The notes below the pieces were generated by a model. It was not told the origin of the DNA. It made no database searches and saw nothing but the letters and a program-made list of their open reading frames with translations. Position numbers and translations under genes: made by a program. A DNA stretch of 64,000 bases from Struthio camelus (lineage: Eukaryota > Chordata > Aves > Struthioniformes > Struthionidae): positions 129,213,247 to 129,277,246 of the forward strand of contig NC_090942.1 of the NCBI RefSeq assembly GCF_040807025.1. The letters run 5' to 3'. Shown in pieces: positions 25,416 through 61,778 of the stretch (positions are counted from its first letter, which is position 1; each line of letters opens with the position of its first letter).

Positions 25416-25772
25416 ATCAGTAAGCTTTATCAGTGTGAACTGACTCTCAGATGCACATGTTGGCCTAGACCCTGCAGCAGGCACTACAAATAACAGGAGA
25501 ATAAAGACAGTTAATTGAGGGGAAATGCCCTCATACACACAAAGACTATATTTCTGCTAAATTGCCAGTATGTGGAAGGCAGTGCAAGCAACCCTAAGGC
25601 CAAACTTGACTCTCTGTTACTCCACCGTAGAGCCAAGATAATTCCAAAGAAGGAAAGGAATTTGCATTAGTGTAGCTGAAATCGGAAGCTGGGCTGTCTT
25701 TCCTGGACTTCAAATGGAAAAAAAAATCTAGTCTTTAGATTTTGTATTGAATGACTCTCATGTGTTTGAGAG

Positions 25773-48795
<23,023 letters not shown>

Positions 48796-48920
48796 GACTG
48801 CCTGAGAAGAGTGTACACAATGGTCCCGTCCTTTCTGGGACAGTGTCTATGTCTTCTCTCACAAGGAAGTGAGAGTAGAAGCTTGCAGCAACCTGTTTCC
48901 TTTCTCATTTATTTAGGAAA
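48796..48920 (-). promoter_or_regulatory. Probable CYBB proximal promoter and 5' UTR
   Basis: There is no CpG island, as expected for a myeloid-restricted gene. Read on the - strand towards the ATG, there is a TATA-like AAATAAAT (48914-48907), then GAGAAAGGAAACAGG (48906-48892), which has an ETS core next to IRF-like GAAA/AAAC. An ETS/PU.1-type AAGGAAGTGAG lies at 48863-48873 on the + strand. PU.1 and IRF factors are known to drive human CYBB, but assigning these particular sites is inference. Confidence 0.35.
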
Positions 48921-50571
48921 TCAGTTAACCATGGAATCAGATCCATGGTTCAATTTCAAACATTTTTCTACCACCTCTGCATGGAACTTTTAATAACTCA
49001 GACATGCATAAACTATTCAAACAAACCATTTCTTTCTCATGTGGTACAAAGTTTGGGTTTTGCTGGGGTTTTCAGCTCAAAAATGTATTGCCACTTTATA
49101 CAACTTTCAACGCATGGAAGAATCATCTCCTCTCCAGCTTTGTCTTTTTTTTTAATCACTTCAGGTCATATTTGCCATTCCTGATGATCCTCTTTGATGA
49201 CTAATCACTAGAATTATTTATCTTGCAGTAATTCACTGTCCACAGAAGCCCCCAAATGTAATCTAACACTTTTGTTGTCTGGTACATATACACAAGTTTT
49301 GCCACTTTCTCTCTGCTTGGCTCTAGATAGTCTATTTTTCATATTTTGTATTTTTCATAGGGTCCCAGCCCCGGATATTGTTTCACTATGTGAGAATAAT
49401 TTTTTTAAAGCAAGCATTTTGCTTTCGTAATTATAGAGAAATATATGGAAAATTACCCCAGTATATTTTAGAGCTTAGAAGCCAAAGGACATTGTCCCAA
49501 GTGTATACATTTTTCAAAAATAGTATCATGATTTCCTGAGGGAGTTTAATGATTTCTGAAGGTCTCGTCTCTGTGGTATGACAATTCCCAAACTGACAGT
49601 AAAGAGCACAAAATGGTAGACTGGAGGAAACTTTGGGGATTAAGTGGGAACATCCTTTGGCAAGGTCAGGGCCCCAGAGAGGAGAAATGCTTCTAAATAG
49701 GCTTCCTCTTCACTTTTTCTCCTATGTTTCACCCATTGCACCACAGAAATATAGATCTCTGCTGAAGATGAGTAATACAAGTCTGCCTCCTTTCAAAGAT
49801 TAAGGTGTAGTATCAATGTATTTTTCAAGATCTTTTTATACTTTAAAGAGAAAAGTAAACTTCTATTTTTTCTTGAACCAAGGGCTATGCAGAAAAACTG
49901 TTTTACCAGTGAGCTCTCTTTGCCAGAGCTATAACAGATTATTCAGAGTGCTCCTGTCCTGCAGAATTTCACTGCTTTAGAAAGTCTCACAGAGCACAGC
50001 GTGGCCATGCGCAGTATTAACAGCTTTACAGCATACAGATGCTTTCCAGGCCCTGGTCCCACATTTACTGGAGTAAATAGGAAGCTTCTTGTCCAACTCG
50101 AATAGCATAGGCTTGATGTCCAGCGTAACTGTTGATCTGACCTGCAGCTGGGACCAAGATGTTGAATAGCTAACAAGAGCTGTAGAGGCAGACATAAAAA
50201 CTGCGTGATTCACGTTAGACAGCAAAAATACTCAGCACAACTTGCCTTGCTATGGATTCACTTAGAAACTAGCTTTCTTAGAATCCGTTTCTGGTAGGGA
50301 TAAGACATTTGGTTATGATGTAGAAATGAGAATTAGGAGAGGCAACATAAATACCTGTGTTCTTGCTAACTGATCTCTTCCTGCCTTGACTCCTAACTTA
50401 TTCCCTCTGTTAAATTTCTCCTGGAATATGACTGCTGTAAAGTAACATAACTGGGACTTAAACAAAGATCCACGGCAAAAATAAAATCATAGATGTCTCC
50501 ATGTTTATAAAACAAATGAATAAAGGTATCTGAGTGAGACAGATGACTTCTAAATCATTATTCAATAAAGC
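48921..50571. other. Upstream flank of CYBB
   Basis: AT-rich noncoding sequence between the CYBB promoter and the next CR1 copy. No exon or repeat family is recognised, though distal CYBB regulatory elements could lie here. Confidence 0.5.
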
Positions 50572-51634
50572 CAGCAAGGCTTTTGACACTGTCTCCCATC
50601 ACATCCTCCTAGGTAAGCTCAGGAAGTGTGGGTTGGATGACTGGACAGCGAGGTGGATTGAGAACTGGCTGGATGGCCGAGCTCAGAGGGTTGTGGTGAA
50701 TGGTGCAGAGTCTAGTTGGAGGCCTGTGGCTAGTGGTGTCCCCCAGGGGTCAGTCCTGGGTCCAGTCTTGTTCAATGTATTCATCAATGACCTGGAGGAA
50801 GGGACAGAGTGCACTCTCCTCAGCAAGTTTGCTGCTGATACTAACCTGGGGGGAGTGGTTAACACACCAGAAGACTGTGCTGCCATTCAGAGGGACCTGG
50901 ACAGGCTGGAGAGGTGGGCGGAGAGGAACCTCCTGAAGTTCAACAAAGGCAAGTGCAGGGTGCTGCCCCCGGGGAGGAATAACCCCATGCACCAGTACAG
51001 GCTGGGGGCTGACCTGCTGGAAAGTAGCTCTGCAGAGAAGGACCTGGGAGTGCTGGTGGACAACAAGTTAAGCATGAGCCAGCAGTGTGCCCTTGTGGCC
51101 AGGAGGGCCAGTGGTATCCTGGGGTGTGTTAGGCAGAGTGTTGCCAACAGGTGGAGGGAGGTGATCCTGCCCCTCTACTCAGCCCTGGGGAGGCCACCAC
51201 ATCTGGAGTACTGTGTCCAGTTCTGGGCTCCCCAGTCCAAGAGAGACATGGCACTACTGGAGAGAGTCCAGCGGAGGGCTACAAAGATGATGAGGGGACT
51301 GGAGCCTCTCTCCTCTGAAGAAAGGCTGCGAGAGCTGGGCCTGTTCAGCCTGGAGGAGAGAAGATTGAGAGGCGATCTCATCAACGTGTACAAGTATCTG
51401 AAGGGGGAGTGTCAAGACGATGAGGCCAGCCTCTTCTCCGTGGGGCCCAGCAACAGGACAAGAGGCAACGGGCAGAAACTGAACCACAGGCAGTTCCATC
51501 TGAACCTGAGGAAAAACTTCTTCACTGTGAGGGTGACAGAGCGCTGGCACAGGTTGCCCGGAGAGGTAGTGGAGTCTCCTTCGCTGGAGATATCCAAAAC
51601 CCGCCTGGACGCGATCCTGTGCAATACGCTCTAG
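50534..51634 (+). pseudogene. Partial CR1 ORF2 (reverse transcriptase C-terminal part), open but incomplete
   Basis: One uninterrupted frame of 366 codons whose first dozen lie in flanking DNA. The rest is the palm, thumb and C-terminal region of CR1 ORF2. The endonuclease domain and the start of the polymerase are missing. The catalytic motif normally reading F-A-D-D-T-K reads F-A-A-D-T-N here (near 50828-50845), so one of the two metal-binding aspartates is lost. It is a dead fragment despite its intact frame, and no promoter or start context supports expression. Confidence 0.85.
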
Positions 51635-51730
51635 ATGACCCTGCTTGAGCAGAGCGGTTGGACTAGATGATCTCCGGAGGTCCCTTCCAACCTCAGCCAT
51701 TCTGTGATTCTGTGTGATTCTGTGATTCTA
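50572..51730 (+). mobile_element. CR1 LINE, 5'-truncated, with terminal octamer repeats
   Basis: Similarity to CR1 ORF2 begins inside reverse-transcriptase motif A ([13 protein letters not shown]) and continues through motif B ([13 protein letters not shown]) to the ORF2 stop at 51632-51634. A short 3' tail follows (TTGGACTAGATGATCTCC) with the CR1 terminus of about three ATTCTGTG copies at 51699-51730. The sequence ahead of 50572 is unrelated, so the 5' end is lost. It is the least decayed CR1 in the window. Confidence 0.96.
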
Positions 51731-54700
51731 TTCCTTATTGAGAAGTATAGAAGTAACAGTTCAAAGTTAGCCTAGGTGAAAAGAGCAGTCCTCCATCTCT
51801 TTACATAGTCAATGGTGTTCCCAGTAACCTCTTTTGACAAGCCCTGTGGTCGTCCAAGCTCTTGTGTGATGTTAGTTGCTTTGATGACCTTCCAAAATCG
51901 ATGTCAGCAGAGGGTCTGATTCCTCATATTTAAGTCCAGTGTTTATGGAGGGAGCCTTGGGAGCTAAACATCTTGAGCAGTCAGGGAATAAAAGGGGTTG
52001 GTCCTGACCTGTGGATGTCCATTCTCACTGTAAGATTAGTGATTTCTCCCTGCTCAGAAACAGCAGTGCTCCCTTTTCATCACTGCTTTAAGCTGAATTG
52101 CTTATGGCTTCTCTAGGGTGTGCAATCATGTGCAGCCAGGACGCTCCAAGCATTAGCAGCCCTGACTTGCCTGGCAGCTCCTCAGACTCTAGATCCACTA
52201 AAACATGGATTCACTGGCTCAGGAGGTTTCTGGCAAGTCATAAACCCAAGAGGTGCTGATCTTAGCTCAGTCCCAGCTCTGAAATCACCTCATCCATGAT
52301 ATTCCCAATAAGAATGGAAAAAGTATCGTGTGTAATTATTTTTTAATGCTCTATAAATACCCTTTGCCCTTACACAGTGTAAATTAGCTTTGGAAAACTA
52401 TCAGCTGGTGATAAAGGACCAGGTAAAAAAAATCTAGGACAACGCATAGCAAACCATGCCTGGCCGCTATAAGTAACAGGTGTGAGCAGAACTGGTATCA
52501 AAACCACCCACACATCACACTTGATTTAATTGCCATGCTCGCACGTTCTAAACAAGTAAAAAGTCACTGCTGTGGAGATAGACTTGCATGTTTTGTACTT
52601 TGTTCTATTTTAAAAAATACGTCATGTAGGAGAAAAGGCAACATTGCTAGCTTTGATTAATAATTATGTAGGAGTGTGTAAAATGAATATGAAAAAATTA
52701 AACATTTTCTATCTTTGTCTCTAAAATTTATTTCAAGCTAGCTGATTGTTCACAGCACTTTTCACCCTTTTTTTGTGTGGAAAAGTTCAATGGAGAGTGA
52801 TTCTTTTTCAGGATGGCAATTTTGCAAAAATATTCAGGTCTCAGGGTTCTTTATTTCCTTGCAGTAATTTTACCCCCTTGGCTATGAATTAATTTAGTTC
52901 CTCTTGTAATTCATGTAACAGTATCCCATGCTAAATCTTGCACAAATTAAAATGCGAGGCAGTTGCAATAGGCCCAGGTGTTTCACACCTGCCTGCTAAA
53001 GGGGACAAAGTAAGATTTTTGCATGTATAAACCCCAAAGGAGGATGACAAGCAGAACAGAGTGAAGGAGACCCGACTGCTGCACTTCTGACGGTGTTGCT
53101 GAACCATCTTTCTGCTGCCCCTACCTATGTAGCAGGAGGAGAGCCAAGGAGAGGCCTTGACTAGCCTCATATTTTGTAGGCTGAAATCTGTATTTTGAAT
53201 GAAATCCTTGTTTCTCAACCTTCCCATTATTCTACCTGAAAGAGGAAGAAGCAGACAACAGTCTTGCCAATAATTCTTTCCTAAGGGGTAAAGCCTCATC
53301 CTTAACCTTATGTCTATTCCCAAATAGTCCCATTTTTGCAGCTTTCCCTGCTGCACCACATAGAAGACCTACTATCACACACAGTCTGAAGCTGGCACCA
53401 TACTCACTCAGGGGAATGACATATTCTGAAACTCCTGATCTTTTGCATTTTGCTTACAAGACAAATTATTCTGTACTGAAAACAAGGTAGAAAAGTGCAT
53501 AGATGTCAACCAGGAAAAAACAAAATGCCAGTGAAACTCCGGTGAGGACTGACAGATCCTTCTGTGTCTTCACCTGATGCTACAAGCTCCAGTGTAGCTC
53601 CCTGCTCCCACACTTCCTCACACTGCATTTTGCAATGATCATAAGAGACCCATGTGCTGGACTTCAAGGCTCTGTGTATGATCCACATGCTGTTGGTCAC
53701 ATTAGCCCTGGCTTGAAGTCAAACAGCACTGGCACAAAACAAGTCTAAATTGCTGCACACCACTATGATATTAGAAGGATGAACAACCACCAGTGACGTA
53801 CCCTGTGTAAGTACGGATAGAAATGTCACGATACTAAGTTGGCAACGGTTTCCAGGTAAAGGCTGGAGCAAATAGAAAATTAGGATAGCATAACCTTTCA
53901 TGCATAAAGCCAGAGGTCAAAATAACCTGGGTGTTGTATGGAGCTGAGGCAGATGGAGCCCAGCTGGAAGCCTTCAGGTAGGATATCAAGCTTCACAATC
54001 TGCTAGTCTGCCTCTGGGACAGGAATACAACTATAATCTATTTGCATCCCCCTATGTAGCTAGACTTCTCTTCCCACAGCTTCCAACCCACTGTTTTTGC
54101 ACATCCCTGTCAAAGTCGGATGTAACTGTTCTCTGCCTAGAGAGAGGGAACTCACCAGAATCTGTCAACTCGCTATTTTCCACTTAGGAAAGCATCTTGA
54201 AAAATGTAAAAGGCAGGGCAATTTTCTCCTCTGTTCCCATCACGTATGGCCTCGAAAAGTTTCAACCCAAAACTACTGAACTGAAATTTCACTGAATGAA
54301 ATGTAACTAATTAGGAGTCGCTGGTTCATCAGCATTTGAATGGATTCAGGCTTGTGTTTATGGAGCATGCAGAAGCCGTGGTCAGGTGATGCCATCTGGT
54401 GGACAGCCAGAACTGGTCCAGGCAGAGCAGCTTATGCTGAGAGACCCCACGCGGCCGCGGAAGGACCGTTCACCCGAAGATGCTGGAGGAGACGTGCCCA
54501 TCTGTCCCATGCCTTCCCACCATATGACCCTTCTCTTGTATCCCCTTTTCTGTCACATCCGGTTCAGACTACTTGTTCTGTTCAAATGCTCTTCATTACT
54601 TTTCCCTGCCTGCGGTGTCTTGTGCAGTACTGCAGTGTCAGCTCCCACTTTTCCTTAGCAGCTTGTGACCACAGTTTGGACATCCAGAGATCAGTTAGCC

Positions 54701-57700
54701 CATTTCCATGCTTCCAAATAGGATGCACTAGATCACTCCTGACACACATTTGTCTCGCCATGTCTATTCTCAGGAATAAGTGAGATGTCTCACAGCCTGC
54801 TACATCTGTGCTTTCATAGCACATTGCTAAGTGTGCTGTGTGAAGAGAGGGGTTGATTTAAAAACATATCAGATGCGAGGTCTGCTCAGATTGTGTTAGT
54901 GGATTAGGCCAGCCACTGGGGTATGAGGTTTATATGGGCCTGTCCACATTACCTTTTGGAGCGGTCCCTGGATCAATTTTAGCAGTGAATCACTCTTGTG
55001 TTTAGTCTGGGGAGAAACTAGCTGTTCTGCTCCTGAAGGGATCCTGGCATACCAGGCAGGGTAATGTTCAGTAGTAAGGGACAAAGCAGATTTTTCTAAC
55101 AAACATCACCTGTTAGCACCATTAGGGCACATTCTCATTCATCAGTCTGTGTGCAGTACTTTTCAAGACACTGGGAGTCAATGGACTTCTGAGAGACTTG
55201 TAAAACCTGACTAAGAAAGCAAGCCACCTGTCAACAAATGTAAGTCTACATTTTGTATTAAATGTGAATTTAACATTCAAAGATCAGCACTCCCACCAGG
55301 AAATATATTAAGGGATAAATGATAAACAAAAATGAAACTCACTGGCGTGAGACATAGGTAAAATACTAGTGCGGGGTATATTCGTTGGCCATCATACTCT
55401 ACAGTCTTCAGGCAATCTTAGAACTAAAAAATGCCACATCACTTCCCTCAGGATCCCAAGTCCCACTGGAGTTGGCCACTGCTGGCTTTTGCAGCCATTT
55501 GCTCCCTGGTGGATCCAATAATCTAGCACATTTGGCTCATCACAAGCCTTCTAGTGTTAGAGAGAGGCAAGCTGCCTTGTAATAGAATTTCCCTATTACT
55601 CTATATCTATCATCTATCTCTCAGCTTAGACTTTGAAAAATAAATTTTGAAAAAGATTTCACCTTTTTACTGCTTTTGCACAGTTCCTAGACTTGGATCC
55701 ATGACTTGGCTTTCTACATGTTACAATATTATAAAGACATCATACTCATGGTCTTTCGAACACTGTTCACTAGTGTTCATCCTTCCAGTGGCTTGGACAT
55801 CAGTGCTTATGATGACCAAAGCTTAGGTGCTCCACTGAAAAGCTGGGGTGTGGGGGCTCTCAGAGTTACACAGAGGTGGAAGAATCATTTTGAGAGTGAT
55901 TATAATATTGTCAATAATGACATAAGGCAGTCAATAGTTTCCAGTTACAACAAGCAGTGATTGACTATTAAATGTGTTCATGTCCACTGTCATTTCTAAT
56001 ACAGGGATCTCTGCTATATGGCCTCCTTGCAGTAGTGTCAGGATATAATTTGCATCACTGTAGGCACTTTCCCTCTCCCTCAGTGGAGAGGAGAGGCAAC
56101 AAACCATCTGCTCTGGGGAGTTCAGAATTCTCCACTGCTGCGTTGAGGGAGAGGTGTGGGCAGAAGGGTGAAATAGGGTTAGGAGATAGTACAGTTACTC
56201 AGAAGCTTCCTGAGAATGGTCTGTGCATCCTGTATCATCCCCAGCTTGGAGGTGAGCTGGAATCAGGAGCTCTAGTGCTGTCATTGCCCAACGGCCATGC
56301 AACCCTCCTCTCCCCCTGCCAAGCACTAAGGCAGCCTGGGAACATGCATGTGCACATGAAACATCATTTCCCAGAAAGATCTGTTAACCTCAGGCCTAAG
56401 CTACCCCTGCACTCTGTTCTGATATAGCTTTATCAGTTGGCTGGTGGGTTGTCCTAGTGACTGTTACATCAGTGGAAGAAATAGCATCAATATAACTACG
56501 CAGATACAGCAGTATTCCCTTTCTTGCACATGTACAGCTACTAAGAGGGGGAACACTTTCGTACCTACATCCTAATTGGAAAGACTTATACCGCTTGAAC
56601 GACTTTGCTGCAGTTTGTCTTATAAAATGCAAAGGAGTGCTGTTATGGCTTTTTGTTGATTTTTCTCTTTGCCAGTCTTCACCACAGCAGTGACAGGGTG
56701 ACCCCATTCAGTTAACAGATGCCTATGGAAGAGCACACCCACCGGATACAGCCTCTGGCTCAGCCTTATTTGTATTAGTGACATTTACTTCTCAGTAATA
56801 TCAATATGGGAAACACTGTGGAATAACGTCATGTTTAATGGAGATGTCTAAGCAAGATAACGTGACACAATGAAATGTGGCACCAGGGAACAGGCTAATT
56901 AGCTTTTGCTTTAAATACTTCAGCCAGATTACTAAAATGTGGTACATCCCTGTAACAAGACACAGCATGAACCCTATGTGCTGTTTAAATCACACTTAAA
57001 CTGCTCTCGATACAGAATTACACTGCTACAGCCACACAGTTTCCTGGATTTACGTGTTTCCCTTTGCCCATTTGCCATTATAAAGCCTTTTTACTTCTGG
57101 ATTTGCTCCGATAGCTTTAGGAGGCTTGCCTGAGCATAGCTTGCAAAGCCCTGCTTGGCATTAAGTCAGGCTTTAGTTGTTCTTATGTTGCTATTCTGTA
57201 GGTTGACCCTGTGCTGGGAGGATGTCAGCCTGCTCTGTCACACTCAGGAGAAGCTCTGAGGTACCTCTCTTTGAATAACTTCAGAGGATCATAAATGACA
57301 CATAACCTGGACTTAGAACAGGGATGACTTTCTTCCAGGTTGAATTACTATTGGATTCATAGCTGCTGAAGATTCCAGTTGCAAGATTTTTTACAGTATT
57401 TTATACATACAGAAATATAGATAGATACAATATATATCCTATAATACATATTTAACACTTCCAGTGAAACTCCTATTAAAAATTACTTTTAAATGGATAG
57501 AATAGTTTGCATCAGTATTTTAAAGGGCTTAAGCTAAAGGATGAAATAGTGTTATTAAAAGGTTCTAGGAGAGGTAAACTATACTACCATAATAAAACAC
57601 TCCTTTCTACACATCCTAAACATTGCAGAACACATTTTCAGCAATATTACTTATTCTCTTTCTTCATTCCCCCAGCTTTCAATATAAGGTTGGATGCTTA

Positions 57701-60700
57701 AGGACGTTCTCCCACTTCCATTGCTCAGGCTTTCATGAGAGTAATGATAGACCAGAGATACTTCAATTCTTTCTTAATTGAATTTAGAGATCCTCTTCCC
57801 ACATAGTTTTCTGCGAAAGCTACAGGAGCTCTGTCCACTTTCTTTAAAAGTAGAGCTTTTGATTGCTAAATGCAGTGATCTACGATAGTTTCTTTGGCAT
57901 TCTTGGGTGCAAACACACCACAATGAGACTTTTGTTACCTGACAGAGAAGGTTTCCCACTCTTTGCCAATGCTTTTTCTATTTTACCTATGATAAAATTG
58001 CATTTAGGTTTCTAGCCTGCTAGAAGTCCTTTTGAATGATACATTTAAGACTAAGGCCAGTTTGTGTTTTTAAATTTTGGATTTCCCATTAGTAAATCTT
58101 CCCTGTCCTTTGCCTGTATTTTATTTTTTTTTTCACCTAAAGAGGCAACTTTTACTTTGTTGTTATATCTTGGAAAGAATACGATGCCTACCTTATGAAG
58201 ATAGCAGCTCAAACCCATAAGCCCTTGATTGTTATAGGACAACTGATTTACAGGTGTTTGCTAATAGATTCTTACTCGGGTCCTTGGGGGTTTCTATTTC
58301 ATTTTATATCAATGGCAAATTACACTGAAGAGTCAGGTGTAATTGGTAGATGAGTCATTTGATGACCTGCCAGTACAGCACCCTTCAGCCTTCCCTGCAT
58401 TTGCCTTACAATCAGTCTTTAAGGCACAACATCAACATCATTACTGAGGTCTATGTTTCACAGAAAGACAGAAGTAATTTTTCACTTACTTCATTCCTTG
58501 TCTGCTCTCATCTGATAACCTGTCTTCCTTGCAATTTTTTTACCTTCCTTTTACCGAAGTAGTTTGGGTTCATTTCTGATCTCCACAGCCAAGTAACCAT
58601 GAATAAGGACTTATCATTTGCAATGTTTTGGGCTTCTCCAATCAATTATATTTTATGTCTCTGTAAAGAACAGTTTTCCTACTAGACATTGATTCTTCAG
58701 GGCATTGCATCTTGTCAGACGACCAAGACGACACGATCCAAGCAGGAATCAGTCAGTAATCATAAGCTATTAAAGGCTCTGACATATTGCACAAATAACA
58801 GTTTGTGCAATTTATCATTGTTTTTCTTTCTGTGCGTAAGGAAGATGCAGTAAGCTAAGCAAACTGTATTGACTATCTCAGTGGCAGTATTTCTCTTCTC
58901 ACTATTAGCATGAACATTGCCTCTTTCTTGATGACAAAGAAAAAATATATTAAAACAAATGAGGCTATGTCTAGATTAGGGAGAGCTTCTCAGATCCTGA
59001 GGCCAGGTGCACTGCTTGGCCATACTGAGACTCCTTACTTGGGCTCACACCATGTGGTGTAGAGAACACCAGTGGGTAAATCTAGGTGCATGCTCCTGAG
59101 TTGCCCCACATGTTTCTATAGGTTTGCAATGACATTTTAATTTTTTTGTAAAATATTTCTTTTTCACATGTTTGGTTTTTTTTTGTCTTATTGCTTAAAA
59201 AATAAGAAGGAAAGAAAGAAAAAAGCCCACAACAATCTACCAACCTGACAGAAGAAACTCTGAGAATTATCTAATTATTCCATGGTTGCACAATCCAGCT
59301 GGACCACACTAAGCCGCACCTGCACCAGACACAATTTTCTTGCTTTCCTTGTGGCCACTACGCTGCACTCCTCTCAGGTCCTCTTCATGTCCTTTGCCTC
59401 TGCTTCACAGCAGTGTCTTTCATTGCCCCCACTGCTCCTGCCCTTGCCACCCTCCCTCTGTCTGGTGCAATGGGAGGCCAGGAGACAGCCCCTGGCTGTG
59501 GCCAGCCTGCCTGGAGGAATGCTTGTTTTCATTGGCTGCAGCGCAGTGCAGGCCTAACTCAGTTTCTGCAGTGTTGCTAACCTGGGCAGAGACGTGCAGT
59601 CTGAACAGTGATGGACACACAAGGCTTGCAGAGTGAATAAAGTACAAAAGTACAAAATCTGATGACTCTAAATTTCTTCAAAAAGTAAGGATGCCTTACA
59701 TTCTCTGTAGTTCCAAAACTGGTGCTACCCCCTCTTTTTGAAAATCTCCATTCTCTTAGAAATGTTTTTCAGTGACATATGTATGTTTTTGAGCTAAATC
59801 TTCTTAGCATAGTGCCCACTATTATTAATATTTTTGAGGAAACAACAAAGAATCCAAGCATTTCACGAGTTCAGCTATTTTCACAGCCATGTAACTTTCG
59901 CTATTAAGAGCAATCTTACTGAAAATTGCATCTTACTGTTTCACTGTTTCTTGTTTCTCCATTTCTATGGCACCTATGTTTAAAATAACCTCCATGAAGC
60001 AACAGACAGCAAGCAGAAATAGCCAGGAAATGCATCCAAAAGTTTTTACGGGGGCTATCAACTGCAAAACTAAAGCAAATGCAAGCATCTCTCTGTTTTG
60101 TTACTTACTGTGCTTGGCACACCTCCAACTACAACACACATTCACAAAAGCTGTACATTCATACATAAATACAACAAAACATAACATTGGCATCTTGTCA
60201 GAAAGGTGCTGCGCTGAGGGTTTGATGTTTAGCCTCCACTTTAGAAGCCAGAGACAAATTAATCTTTATCCTGACTACTCTGGCATTGCTCTCTACCAGA
60301 ATCCATCCTTGATCATTTCACTAAAAGTAGTTGCCGGTGATTAAAGTTCGGTACTGACAGGGCACATTAATCAGACAAAAAGAATAGCTGATGAAAGAAT
60401 TTTCAGAAGTTAATGTATACCACATTTATTCTCTGTCATTTCGTTTTCTCTGTCAAAATAGGAACTTACACAATCATGAACATGAGGGCCCGGATCAGTG
60501 GCTTAAAACAGGCTCTTTCCAGTTGATCAAATTGAGCCTCACTTTCAGGACCAAAGAGATACAACTGTGATGTTATTCTAGAAGAATCTCAGTAAGTGGC
60601 AGCCACCTACCTGACATTTATCCCTGCTTACTTGTATATGTGTTTACCCATTAACATTAGTCTGTAATCAGAGCCCTATAGGCATGGAAGCATTCACATC

Positions 60701-61535
60701 TGAAAGGTGAAATCTTCACACCTGAATGCAGACACTTTTCATTTCTGTAAAATTTCGTTTCAGCAGCAAGAGATTTTCCTTATGACTGTGCGAAACCTGG
60801 AAAAGGATAAAATCGTCTCTTTTTTAGAGGCTATAATGTTACTGTCCATATAAGGGAAAGATTCAGGAAAAGTACACATTTTCATCTTGAAGCACTTACC
60901 TTTCATTTTGGCTTTAGTTTTGAGGTGAACCCAAGAGACCTAACAATTTTATTAAACTCATTTTTGGTAAATGGGAAATTATATGATCCTTAACACCTCT
61001 TATTTTTCAAATCTTATGTCTTCTATGAATCAAATTTACCAGCTGTGCCAGATTACAATATATTCAAGTTTCAGTGATGATTTCTGAGTTGCTAGAGGGA
61101 GTCAGCTCAACTGAATTTCAAAATATAGAAACAGAGGTATCCACTATCTGCTATTTGCCTTGCAAAAATCTCAGTGCAAAATCCTGTCTTCTTTGATACA
61201 TAAGCCCTTCAAACAGGCAGGAAGAAAGAGAAAATAGTGTAGTTTTAGACTGGATTCTGCCAGCTGTTACAGAAAATAACCTAGGAACTACTAAGGGAGT
61301 AAAAAAAATGATTTCCCAAAATTTTCTTTCAGAATATATTACTGTTTGCCAGTCCCAAGTATTCACCAGTCCTGAACTAGGCTGCAAAGTCACTAGATCA
61401 GCTTGCAAATGATCAAATTTAAAAAAAAAAAAAGCGCTCCTTTTAATTGTCATACATTTTTCAAATCTAAAAAAAACATCTTTCATGAGAATGGTTAGAA
61501 ACTTCCTTTAAATTAAGAGGGCTCTGCCAGGATGC
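51731..61535. other. Intergenic DNA right of CYBB
   Basis: Nearly 10 kb with no assignable exon. In human the next gene on this side of CYBB is XK; I looked for its multi-pass membrane protein segments and found none, so it must lie beyond the window. Short frames near 52.9-53.4, 54.3-54.8 and 56.0-56.4 kb show no domain. A small GC-rich patch with a NotI-like GCGGCCGC lies near 54452-54459. Confidence 0.5.
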
Positions 61536-61778
61536 AGCTGTGAGTGCTGAGAGAGCTGGCCAATGACATTACAAAAGCAACTCAATTATATCTGAAAGGT
61601 CATGGCAATTCGGAGAGATTCCAGAGGACTAGAAGGAGCAAATTTCACCTCTATTTTTAAGGTGGTGAGGAGGATCCAGGAAACTACAGGCTGGTCAGTC
61701 GCATCTCAGTCCCCCAGAAAGGTGATGGAACAAGTAATCCTGGATGCTATTTCCAGACATATGAAGGACAGGATATTG
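61536..61778 (+). mobile_element. CR1 ORF2 fragment A (start of reverse transcriptase)
   Basis: Matches the region after the endonuclease linker: GAGAGAGCTGGCCAATGACA, then a GNYRLVS-like segment and AISRHMKDR. The same region occurs again at about 62580-62820 inside fragment B, so A is a separate piece and not part of one collinear element. The ends are approximate. Confidence 0.8.

Noticed and set aside
51254-51700. Minus-strand frames of 148 and 72 codons inside the 50.6-51.7 kb repeat
   Set aside because: They are shadows of CR1 ORF2 on the opposite strand; the same shadow frames recur in the other CR1 copies.
52931-53359. A 142-codon - strand frame as an XK exon
   Set aside because: I compared it with the hydrophobic multi-pass XK protein and saw no shared segment, and it has no flanking splice sites.
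54340-54783. A 147-codon frame in a small GC-rich patch
   Set aside because: The sequence is not recognisable and the patch is too small and CpG-poor for a promoter island. A CCATCTGGTGG string there only loosely resembles a CTCF core.
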